Below are positions 1 through 6,402 of a DNA stretch of 15,213 nucleotides, in pieces. Position 1 is the first letter of the stretch; each line of letters starts with the position of its first letter. Position numbers and translations under genes: made by a program. The DNA is from an uncultured Alistipes sp. (lineage in GTDB: Bacteria; Bacteroidota; Bacteroidia; Bacteroidales; Rikenellaceae). Location: assembly GCA_900542505.1 (NCBI GenBank), contig UQNV01000050.1, positions 1 to 15,213 on the forward strand, given 5' to 3'. The notes beneath the pieces were generated by a model that saw only the letters and a list, made by a program, of their open reading frames with translations, ran no database searches and was not told the DNA's origin.

Positions 1-218
1 AGTACCTCTCGTCGGTGGTCAAGGAGGTGAGCGGCAAGACGGCGGCGCGGTGGATTGACGAGTCGGTGATTCTCGAGGCGAAGGCGCTGCTCAAATACTC
101 GGGGCTGAGCATCCAGGAGATTGCCTACCAGCTCAACTTCTCGACGCAGTCCTTCTTCGGCAAGTACTTCAAGCAGCACACCGGTACCTCGCCCTCGCGC
201 TACAAGCGCAAGGGGTGA
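1..218 (+). CDS. AraC-family transcriptional regulator, C-terminal fragment
   Basis: The reading frame is open from the window edge (first full codon at base 3) to a TGA at 216-218, so only the last 72 residues are present. They form the second half of an AraC/XylS DNA-binding domain: a helix with RWIDESVILEAKALL, then the second helix-turn-helix LSIQEIAYQLNFSTQSFFGKYF and the typical end HTGTSPSRYKR. This domain binds DNA as two helix-turn-helix units. The N-terminal sensing domain lies outside the window, so ligand and targets cannot be told; it could be a simple AraC regulator or the output domain of a larger sensor protein. The next intrinsic terminator is 320 bp downstream. Family assignment is firm; role unknown. 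Confidence 0.9.
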   Translation, partial: YLSSVVKEVSGKTAARWIDESVILEAKALLKYSGLSIQEIAYQLNFSTQSFFGKYFKQHTGTSPSRYKRKG

Positions 219-306
219 GCGGCGTCGGACCCGGCGGTGTACGGCGGTTTGGCAGTGCGGCGGTGAGGTGTTCGGCGGTTCGACTGTGTGGTGTTCGGCG
301 GTGCGG

Positions 307-490
307 GATGCGCCCGGCTGGAGCCCGAAGCGCGCGGCCGGGGTGCAAGGATGCGGCCGGTTGAGGAAGATGCGTCCTGTGGAGCGATGATGCACCCGGC
401 TGGAGCCTGAGGCGCGCGGCCGGGGTGCAAGGATGCGGCTGGTTGAGGAAGGGTGCGTCCTGTGGTTCGGTGATGCACCCGGCGTACGGC
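307..490. repeat. Tandem repeat, two 82-83 bp units plus a partial third
   Basis: Unit 1 (307-388) and unit 2 (389-471) are about 90% alike by eye; a third copy starts at 472 (GATGCACCCGGC) and then diverges. Within each full unit AGGATGCG (348-355 and 430-437) can pair with TGCGTCCT (371-378 and 454-461), giving an 8-bp stem with two G-U pairs and a loop of about 15 bases. The array lies in non-coding DNA between the AraC stop codon and the terminator at 537-567, so it may be transcribed as part of a long 3' untranslated region. Flanking DNA from 219 to 306 is also rich in short GGCGGT-type repeats. No reading frame here looks like a gene. Confidence 0.8.
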
Positions 491-536
491 CTCTGTCCGA
501 AGGGTTGTTGTAGCCACGCCTGTCGGTAACGATTAA

Positions 537-567
537 GCCCGGAGCGGAAAACCGCTCCGGGCTTTTT
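537..567 (+). terminator. Strong intrinsic terminator
   Basis: The arms GCCCGGAGCGG (537-547) and CCGCTCCGGGC (552-562) form a perfect 11-bp stem around an AAAA loop, followed at once by five T residues on the plus strand. It is a classic Rho-independent terminator for rightward transcription, that is for the AraC gene or an unrecognised short transcript from 219-536. Read leftward the hairpin is followed only by TTAAT, so it would be a weak stop for transcripts from the DUF3667 gene. Confidence 0.85.
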
Positions 568-570
568 CTG

Positions 571-770
571 TTCCGGCCTGTTCCGGCCTGCTTGGCTCGT
601 TTCGGTATTTCCGGCCCAGCCGGCCCGACCTGTTCCGGTTCCTCCGGCCCGTCCGGTTCCTCCGACCTGCCCGACCTGCCCGACCTGCCCGACCTGTCCC
701 GGTTCCTCCGGCCCGTCCGGCCCGACCTGTTCCGGTTCCTCCGGCCCGTCCGGTTCGCCCCGGCTGCCCC
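571..770. repeat. TTCCGG-rich intergenic repeat tract
   Basis: This pyrimidine-skewed tract (plus strand) is built from TTCCGG, CCCGACCTG and GGCCCGTCCGG blocks. A 38-bp block is repeated exactly at 622-659 and 719-756 (offset 97 bp), with a near copy of its core at 691-720. Between them are four consecutive 9-bp units of CCGACCTGC type (662-697). It sits directly 3' of the leftward DUF3667 gene. The minus-strand frame can be read as Gly-rich peptide, but nothing supports translation. A similar tract lies at 3690-3858. Confidence 0.8.
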
Positions 771-803
771 GATGTCGCATCCGGGTTCACGCCCGGGTCT
801 GCG

Positions 804-2531
804 TCAGATGGACTCCTGGTAGGTATAGATGAGCCAGAGCAGCAGCGCGGCGGCGATGAGCCCCGCCATCAGCGTGAAGAAGAGGAAAATCCACAGCGTC
901 TTGAAAAGGGTCCGCCACCACCCCTGCCGGTAGACCGTCCGCGAGGAGACCAGCATGTAGAGGAAGACCAGCGTAAAGAAGCCCAGCACCACGTTGCCCG
1001 AAAACGACAGGTCGCTCTCGGGGTCGAACGAGAAAATCAGCAGGAAGGCCGGCACCGAGACCACAATGAGGAAGAAACAGTTGATGTGGATGGCGTGGAC
1101 GAAGTGCTGCATGTAGTTCATCCGGCAGCGGCGGTAGCTCCAGGCCAGCAGCAGCGCGAAGAGCGGCAGCAGGAACATCATGTAGAGGGGCGTCCACTTC
1201 GAGAGCTGCGCCAGCACGTTGTTGACCATCGTCTGCTGGTTCATCCGCTCCAGACGCTCGCTCTGGCTCTGCGCCTTGCGCCAGTCGTAGACGGGTGTCC
1301 GCCCGGGGTCGAAGCCGCGCAGCGCCTCGATGGCGGAGGGCTCCGCCCAGTCGTACGGGTCTTCCTGGGTCTCCGTTCCGAGCTCCAGCTTCAGCTCCGG
1401 TCCGAACTCCGCCTCCTGCGTGTCGCTCCCCTCGTCGGGAGCCTCCGCCCCGGCTTCGCCTTCGGCGGCCAGCTGCTCGGGCTGCTCCGCGTCGGAGGTC
1501 TGCTCCGCGTCGGCGAGCGCCTGGCGGGCAATCGCGAAGTTGAGGCTGTCCTTCTCGCTGAGCTTCGTGACATAGAGACACGAGTCGAGCAGCATGCGCG
1601 GCAGCTCGACGCGGGCGAGCCCGTGGCGCGATTCGAGCGGCGTGATGCGGAGCAGCGTATCGCTGCCGATGCCGTGCACCTCGAGCATCTCGGCCAGCCC
1701 GACACCGTCGTGGATGTAGATGCAGGTGTCGGCTCCTACCCGTCCCGAACGCAGCGCGTCGAACATCTGCTCCGAGAACCGGTATGACCCATACCGCTCC
1801 TTGTGCATCTGGGCCTCGGCGCTGCCCGATGCCGCCATGAAGAAGAGGGTGAAGAAAATCACCGAGATGAACATGTAGAGCCGGAAGGGATGGACGTAGG
1901 AGTTGATTTTCCCGGCGTTGAACTCCGAGGTCAGGAAGCCCGGGCGGCGGAAGAGTAGCCAGAGCGTCCGCCACACCTTGCTGTCGAACTGGTAGACGTT
2001 TTCGAAATACTGCTTGATATACTTCCAGAAGGGTTGCTCGATGTCGAGCGCATACTGTCCGCAGCGGTGGCAGTACATGCCCTGCAGCCGCTCGCCGCAG
2101 TTCTTGCAGTGGGTATAGGCCGGGACGGTGTGCTTGCGCAGACGGCGCAGGCGCTGGTATTCGAGCCGGCGGCGGAGCGCGCGGCGACGGCGGCGGTAGC
2201 GTTCGCGCATCCGTTCGCGCAGACTCAACGGCCTTTGGGCCGGGGTGTCGGGGGTGTCGGCGCCGTCACTCGCTGCGGAGGCTTCGTCCGCTTCTTCTGC
2301 TTCGTCCGGTGCGGGGGCTTCGTCCGGTGCGGCCCCGCAGTCGGGTACGCCGAGGTCGGCATCGGCCTCTTTCGCCTCGTTTGTGCCGTTTGCCCAGTCG
2401 GGCTGTTGCGGCTGTTGCGGTATCTCCGGTGCGGCTTCCGGAGCCGCGCCGGCAGGGGTATTTTCGGTGAGGGACTCGTCGTTGGGCGTGCGGTCGGCCG
2501 CGGCCGACGGTGTGGGCTTGTTGCTCTTCAT
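804..2531 (-). CDS. DUF3667 zinc-ribbon integral membrane protein
   Basis: A 575-residue protein with the DUF3667 signature. Residues 1-100 are an acidic, Pro/Ala-rich low-complexity tail; 105-133 are an Arg-rich block; a four-cysteine zinc ribbon follows (C142, C145, C154, C157, as CKNCG and CHRCG), then the conserved WKYIKQYFENVYQFDSKVWRTL segment and a first membrane span (about 219-235). Residues about 240-430 form a Glu-rich soluble loop, followed by about four more spans (447-466, 480-502, 511-530, 543-570). The family is common in Bacteroidetes; I know of no established function. I chose ATG at 2531 because a perfect -7 box lies 42 bp upstream, although the frame stays open to 2873. 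Transcribed alone and divergently from the DprA-like gene. Confidence 0.85.
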   Translation of the reverse strand: MKSNKPTPSAAADRTPNDESLTENTPAGAAPEAAPEIPQQPQQPDWANGTNEAKEADADLGVPDCGAAPDEAPAPDEAEEADEASAASDGADTPDTPAQRPLSLRERMRERYRRRRRALRRRLEYQRLRRLRKHTVPAYTHCKNCGERLQGMYCHRCGQYALDIEQPFWKYIKQYFENVYQFDSKVWRTLWLLFRRPGFLTSEFNAGKINSYVHPFRLYMFISVIFFTLFFMAASGSAEAQMHKERYGSYRFSEQMFDALRSGRVGADTCIYIHDGVGLAEMLEVHGIGSDTLLRITPLESRHGLARVELPRMLLDSCLYVTKLSEKDSLNFAIARQALADAEQTSDAEQPEQLAAEGEAGAEAPDEGSDTQEAEFGPELKLELGTETQEDPYDWAEPSAIEALRGFDPGRTPVYDWRKAQSQSERLERMNQQTMVNNVLAQLSKWTPLYMMFLLPLFALLLAWSYRRCRMNYMQHFVHAIHINCFFLIVVSVPAFLLIFSFDPESDLSFSGNVVLGFFTLVFLYMLVSSRTVYRQGWWRTLFKTLWIFLFFTLMAGLIAAALLLWLIYTYQESI

Positions 2532-2572
2532 GAGGCGAGGAGGTTCTGATGCTGTTTTGGTCGATTTTCCCA

Positions 2573-2580
2573 CAAAGATA
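2573..2580 (-). promoter_or_regulatory. Bacteroidetes -7 box for the DUF3667 gene
   Basis: Read on the minus strand the sequence is TATCTTTG, a full match to the Bacteroidetes -7 consensus TAnnTTTG. It lies 42 bp upstream of the chosen ATG at 2531, implying a leader of roughly 35 nt. I see no good -33 TTG at the usual spacing; the upstream DNA is GC-rich apart from a short A-tract. Confidence 0.6.
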
Positions 2581-2695
2581 GCATTTTTTCGGCTGCGCGC
2601 GCTGCCCGCGTGGCCCGAATCGGTCACCGGGGTGGAAATTTCCGGCCGGCGGAGGTTTTCCGGCTCCGGCCTACGGAGGTTTCGAATTAAATTCC

Positions 2696-2703
2696 TATTT
2701 TTG
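2696..2703 (+). promoter_or_regulatory. Possible rightward promoter (-7 box)
   Basis: TATTTTTG matches TAnnTTTG on the plus strand in a locally AT-rich patch. The next rightward gene starts at 2944, so the leader would be about 235 nt. A second, weaker candidate is CAACTTTG at 2783-2790, which would give a leader of about 150 nt. Neither has a convincing -33 element. I see no gene in the remaining sequence between 2532 and 2943. Confidence 0.35.
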
Positions 2704-2943
2704 TAACGGTTCCGTGCCCGACGGTGCGGGGCCGATATGGTACGAAGTGTTTCGTTACATTTTCTTTCACACTCAAACTTCGCAACTTTGAACAACTGAA
2801 AGAGATGTAGCCGGATGCTCCGTGAATGCTTGTATTGTACCTGTGCCTTTTTGGCGCGCCGTGTGCAATACACATTTCGCGTGGGCTGTCCGTGTTGCTT
2901 GTTTCAGTTGTGGGCAGCGAAGGCCTGAGTGTGGGATAAGTCA

Positions 2944-3438
2944 ATGCGGCAACCCACGTTTTTTATGGTCTTCGATTACGACTATACGGGGAATCGTTCC
3001 CTGCTCGACCGTCCGACGGTCGCCTTTTTCGCCTCGCGCGAGGTATCTCCATCCCTTCGTGAACGGGCCCTCCGCTGGGCCGAGGCCTGCTGCCGCAGCG
3101 ACCGTGTGGTGTTGAGCGGCTTTCAGTCGCCGCTCGAAAAGGAGCTCTTCCGGCTGCTGCTTCGTGCGCGCCACCCGCTTGTCTGGGGGCTGGGCCGGAG
3201 GCTTTACAGCCGCTACGAGCCTGAGGTCGAGGCGGCGCTTGCCGAGGGGCGCATGTTGATTTTCGCCGTGCGCAACGCCTCCCGGACGGGGTGGCAGACG
3301 GCGCAGACGCGCAACTGCGTGCTGGCCTCGCTGGCCGACGAGGAGGTCTACGTCATCAACGAGCAGGGGCGCCGCAGCTCGCTCGGGGTGCTCAGCCGCC
3401 TTGCCGCCCCGACGAAGCGGGTCGAGGTGCTGGAGTGA
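2944..3438 (+). CDS. Small DprA/SLOG-like Rossmann-fold protein
   Basis: A 164-residue protein from ATG 2944; an in-frame GTG at 2929 and ATG at 2965 are alternatives. The visible core resembles the nucleotide-binding half of DprA/Smf: a strand VAFFASRE (26-33), VVLSGFQSPLEKELFRLLL (55-73) like the SGF-x-SPxEKE segment of DprA-like proteins, RHPLVWGLGRRLY (76-88), EGRMLIFAV (101-109) and a final TRNCVLASLADEEVYVI (122-138) that parallels the RN-x-x-x-(A)-x-L segment where DprA ends its fold. Full DprA is nearly twice as long and has an extra C-terminal domain, missing here. Whether it binds DNA or a nucleotide is unknown. It stands alone, convergent with the glycogen genes. Confidence 0.6.
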   Translation: MRQPTFFMVFDYDYTGNRSLLDRPTVAFFASREVSPSLRERALRWAEACCRSDRVVLSGFQSPLEKELFRLLLRARHPLVWGLGRRLYSRYEPEVEAALAEGRMLIFAVRNASRTGWQTAQTRNCVLASLADEEVYVINEQGRRSSLGVLSRLAAPTKRVEVLE

Positions 3439-3606
3439 GCGGCAGAGGGGGGAACGGCAAAGGGAGAACGGCCGGGTGAGCGGTCGCTCTCCGTGCGGTA
3501 TCGGGGCGCGGGGAACGGACCTCTGTCGGTGCGGTGCACGCGGCTCGGCCGGATGGGGCGGAGCGGTTGCCGAAGGCGGCGTGCGGCCGTGCAGCGCAGA
3601 GCGTAC

Positions 3607-3650
3607 AAACAAAGGCGGGACATTCCCAATGGAATGTCCCGCCTTTGTTT
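3607..3650. terminator. Perfect bidirectional terminator hairpin
   Basis: The arms 3607-3626 and 3631-3650 are exact reverse complements over 20 bases, with a CAAT loop. Each side ends in a TTTGTTT-type tract (its complement AAACAAA on the other side), so it can stop transcripts from both directions. It lies between the rightward DprA-like gene (stop at 3438) and the leftward glycogen operon (stop at 3859), as expected for a shared terminator. The DNA from 3439 to 3606 is GC-rich and holds no recognisable gene. Confidence 0.9.
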
Positions 3651-3689
3651 CATCTGTTGCAGAGATTGGCCCCGGCGATTTCCGCCCCG

Positions 3690-3858
3690 GAAGGCGTTTT
3701 TTCGGTTTCCGAACCCGGTTTTCCCGGGTCGGCCCTGAATGTTGCTTCGGTTGCTCCCGGCTTTTCCGGTTTCCCCGGTTCAGCCTTGAACGTTCGGTTG
3801 CTCCCGGCTTCCCCGGTTTTCCCGGGTCGGCCCCCCGGTTCCTCTCCCCGCCCCGGCG
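3690..3858. repeat. Second TTCCGG-rich intergenic repeat tract
   Basis: A pyrimidine-skewed tract directly 3' of the leftward GH57 gene. Two exact direct repeats are visible: a 22-bp block at 3714-3735 and 3812-3833 (offset 98 bp), beginning CCCGGTTTTCCCGGG, and an 18-bp block TTCGGTTGCTCCCGGCTT at 3746-3763 and 3793-3810 (offset 47 bp). The words TTCCGG and CCCCGG recur between them. Composition and position match the tract at 571-770. No gene is evident here. Confidence 0.75.
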
Positions 3859-5076
3859 TTAGGCGCGCTTGCGGGCGGCCTTGGCGGCTACGGCCTTGTC
3901 CAACTCGATGATGAAGTCCGAGAGGACGTTCATGTAGTTGATGAAGGCATCGTAGGCAGAGTCGTAGGGGTTGAAGTAGGAGTGAACGTCGCCGTCCGAC
4001 AGCCACTTCGTCGCCATGTAGTAGAAGTGGTCCGAGGTCTGCATGAAGCTCCAGACATAGTCGAAGTCGGGATTCTTCAGCGCAGCGACCTTCTCCTTCT
4101 GGGCATAGAGCTTCGAGAAGGCCTCGTTCTGCAGCTCGTTGCCGAGCCATGCCGTCACGTCACGCTCCTCGTCGGCCCACGACATCACGTGCGGGCAGTG
4201 GAGCACCGAAACGGGCTGGTACTTCTTGGCCGTCTCGCTCACGGTGGCGAACTCCAGCTCGCCCTTCTTCGCGAGGATGGCCTTGGGCAGCGCCTTCATG
4301 AATTCGAAGATGCCCGTATCGGCATTCTGGTGCTCGCCGAAGGTCTCGTAGTCCATGAAGAGGTTGATGACCTCGCCCGGCGTGTTCTCCGACGTGAGCC
4401 AGCCGACATACTTGTCGACCGTCAGCGGGTACTGGTCCCAGTTGCGGTCCGAGAAGCGGAAGGCGATGTCGTCCGAGAGCTTGTAGTTGCGCAGCAGCAG
4501 ACGCAGCTTCTGGTCGATGGCGTTGGCATAGACGTAGTTGGGCGATTTCCAGCCCAGTACGTGCTTGGCACCCTCGGCCAGCATCGTCTTGAAGCCCATC
4601 TCGGCAACCATCGCGCCGATGTCGTCCGAGTAGATGAGCTCCGTGTTGCGGAAGGCCGTGGGCTTCACGCCGAACTCCTTCTTGAGCATGGCGGTGTGGA
4701 GCTTGACCTGCTCGCGGAAGTCCTCCTTCGAGGCCAGCGAGGCGAGCGAATGCGAGTAGGTCTCGGCGAGGAACTCGACGCATCCCGTCTCGGCCAGCGC
4801 CTTGAACGAGTCGAGCACCTCGGGGGCGAAGGCGCGGAACTGCTCGACGGCCGTGCCGGTGATGGAGAACGAGCAGCGGAACTTGCCCTTGTTCTCCTTG
4901 ATGAGCTTCAGCAGCAGGGCGTTCATCGGCAGATAGCACTGGCGGGCCACCTTTTGCATGATGGAGCGGTTGAGCAGGTCGTCCAGATAGTTGTGGTCCT
5001 TACCCATGTTGAAGAAGCGGTATTTCTTCAAGCGCCACGGCTGGTGCACCTGGAAGTATAAGCAAACGGTTTTCAT
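3859..5076 (-). CDS. Glycoside hydrolase family 57 (alpha-amylase-like)
   Basis: A 405-residue GH57 enzyme, a retaining alpha-glucan hydrolase or transferase family of cytoplasmic enzymes. The conserved regions appear in order: YFQVHQPWR (7-15), GTAVEQ (74-79), FLAETYSHSL (102-111), FRNTELIYSD (142-151) with the probable nucleophile E146, MDYETFGEHQ (241-250) with the probable acid/base D242, and MSWADEERDVTAWLGN (298-313). Both catalytic residues are present, so it is not one of the GH57 relatives that lost them. It is shorter than known GH57 branching enzymes (over 500 residues) and lacks their extra domains, so amylase-type hydrolysis is favoured but not proven. No signal peptide. The end is basic (AVAAKAARKRA). 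Last gene of the glycogen operon, 15 bp after the GT4 stop codon. Confidence 0.9.
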   Translation of the reverse strand: MKTVCLYFQVHQPWRLKKYRFFNMGKDHNYLDDLLNRSIMQKVARQCYLPMNALLLKLIKENKGKFRCSFSITGTAVEQFRAFAPEVLDSFKALAETGCVEFLAETYSHSLASLASKEDFREQVKLHTAMLKKEFGVKPTAFRNTELIYSDDIGAMVAEMGFKTMLAEGAKHVLGWKSPNYVYANAIDQKLRLLLRNYKLSDDIAFRFSDRNWDQYPLTVDKYVGWLTSENTPGEVINLFMDYETFGEHQNADTGIFEFMKALPKAILAKKGELEFATVSETAKKYQPVSVLHCPHVMSWADEERDVTAWLGNELQNEAFSKLYAQKEKVAALKNPDFDYVWSFMQTSDHFYYMATKWLSDGDVHSYFNPYDSAYDAFINYMNVLSDFIIELDKAVAAKAARKRA

Positions 5077-5091
5077 AGAGGTTGTTTTTGG

Positions 5092-6399
5092 TTATTTCTT
5101 GTCGTTGATTGCGGCCTCGTAGACAGCCTTGATTTTGGCTGCTGCGTCGTTCCACTTGAGGTTGGTAACCTCCTCGAGGCCCTTCGAGGCGAACATGTTC
5201 GCCAGTGCCGGGTACTTGATGAGGGCGTAGATGGCGTCGGCCATGGCGTCGACATCCCAGTAGTCCACCTTGATGGCGTAGTCGAGCACCTCGGCCACAC
5301 CGCTCTGCTTGGAGATGATGACCGGGACGTTCGAACGCATCGCCTCCAGGGGCGAGATGCCGAAGGGCTCCGATACCGAAGGCATGATGTAGACGTCCGA
5401 GAGCTGGAACATCTTGTGCACGTCCTCGCCGCGGAGGAAGCCCGTGAAGTGGAAGCGGTCGGCGATGCCGAGCCGTGCCACGCGGCGGATGACGTGGTTC
5501 ATCATGTCGCCCGAGCCCGCCATCACGAAGCGTATGTCGGGAACCCGCTTGAGCACCTTGGCGGCAGCCTCGACGAAGTAGTCGGGGCCCTTCTGGTAGG
5601 TGATGCGGCCCAGGAAGGTGACAATCTTGTCCTTCACGCCGCGCTCGGGCACCTCGGTGCTGTTCTCGGCGAAGCGCACGGCGTTGTGTACCGTGACCAC
5701 GCGGTCGGCCGGGATGCCGTAGCGGTTGATGACGATGTTGCGCGTGAGGTTCGAGACGGCAATCACGCGGTCGGCGGCCTGCATGCCGGCACGCTCGATG
5801 GCGTAGACCTGCGTGTTGATGTTCTCGCCGCTGCGGTCGAACTCCGTGGCGTGCATGTGTACCACCAGCGGTTTGCCCGATACGCGCTTGGCGGCGATAC
5901 CGGCGTAGTAGGTCAGCCAGTCGTGGGCGTGGATGACGTCGAACTGACCCTCGAGGTCGCGGGCCACCTGCGCCGCAACCACGGCATAGCGGGCAACCTC
6001 CTCCATGAGGTTGGCGCCGTACTTGCCCGAGAAGGTGTAGCGCTGCTTCCAGGCGTCGGTGCACTCCCACACCTTCTTGCCGCTCTTGACGTACTCCTCG
6101 TGGTATTCGTCGTACTCCTCGGGCGAGATGTAGGGGACCATGTTCGAGTCGATGTGGATGAACGACATGCGGCTCAGGATGTCGTCCTCGCCGCTTGCGG
6201 CCGAGCCGTAGAGGGCATCCACGTCGCTTGCGTTGACAATGTGGAGGAAGCGCTGGTCCTCATCGCCGTAGGCGTGCGGCACCACGAAGGTGACGTCTAC
6301 GCCGTTGCGCGCCAGACCGCGCGTCATGCCGTAGCACGCTGTTCCGAGACCACCGGCGATATGGGGCGGGAACTCCCAGCCGAACATTAAAACTCTCAT
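5092..6399 (-). CDS. GT4-family glycosyltransferase of the glycogen operon
   Basis: A 435-residue GT-B fold glycosyltransferase. The N-terminal half has MRVLMFGWEFPPHIAGGLGT (1-20), whose Gly-rich loop resembles that of glycogen and starch synthases, and VIHAHDWLTYYAG (155-167). The C-terminal half has VTFLGRITYQKGPDYFVEA (260-278) and the retaining E-X7-E motif SEPFGISPLE (E344, E352). No signal or membrane segment is seen. It starts 3 bp after the debranching-enzyme stop codon and ends 15 bp before GH57, so it is co-expressed with them. It probably extends an alpha-1,4-glucan from a nucleotide-glucose donor. The GT4-GH57 pairing recalls mycobacterial Rv3032-Rv3031, which makes a specialised glucan. 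The donor and exact product are not visible in the sequence. Confidence 0.85.
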   Translation of the reverse strand: MRVLMFGWEFPPHIAGGLGTACYGMTRGLARNGVDVTFVVPHAYGDEDQRFLHIVNASDVDALYGSAASGEDDILSRMSFIHIDSNMVPYISPEEYDEYHEEYVKSGKKVWECTDAWKQRYTFSGKYGANLMEEVARYAVVAAQVARDLEGQFDVIHAHDWLTYYAGIAAKRVSGKPLVVHMHATEFDRSGENINTQVYAIERAGMQAADRVIAVSNLTRNIVINRYGIPADRVVTVHNAVRFAENSTEVPERGVKDKIVTFLGRITYQKGPDYFVEAAAKVLKRVPDIRFVMAGSGDMMNHVIRRVARLGIADRFHFTGFLRGEDVHKMFQLSDVYIMPSVSEPFGISPLEAMRSNVPVIISKQSGVAEVLDYAIKVDYWDVDAMADAIYALIKYPALANMFASKGLEEVTNLKWNDAAAKIKAVYEAAINDKK

Positions 6400-6402
6400 A
6401 GC

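Noticed and set aside
307..490. CRISPR-like array
   Set aside because: The units are contiguous 82-83 bp repeats without unique spacers of uniform length, and no cas gene is nearby.
533..790. Gly-rich, collagen-like peptide frames on the minus strand across the first repeat tract
   Set aside because: The Gly periodicity follows from the 9-bp DNA repeat. No start region or promoter supports translation, and more than one frame is equally open.
2532..2873. N-terminal extension of the DUF3667 protein
   Set aside because: It would begin upstream of a perfect -7 box at 2573-2580 and translates intergenic DNA with no similarity to the family.
3859..5076. GH57 protein as an inactive homologue
   Set aside because: Some amylase-like GH57 proteins lack one or both catalytic residues, but here both the Glu in FRNTELIYS and the Asp in MDYETFGE are present.
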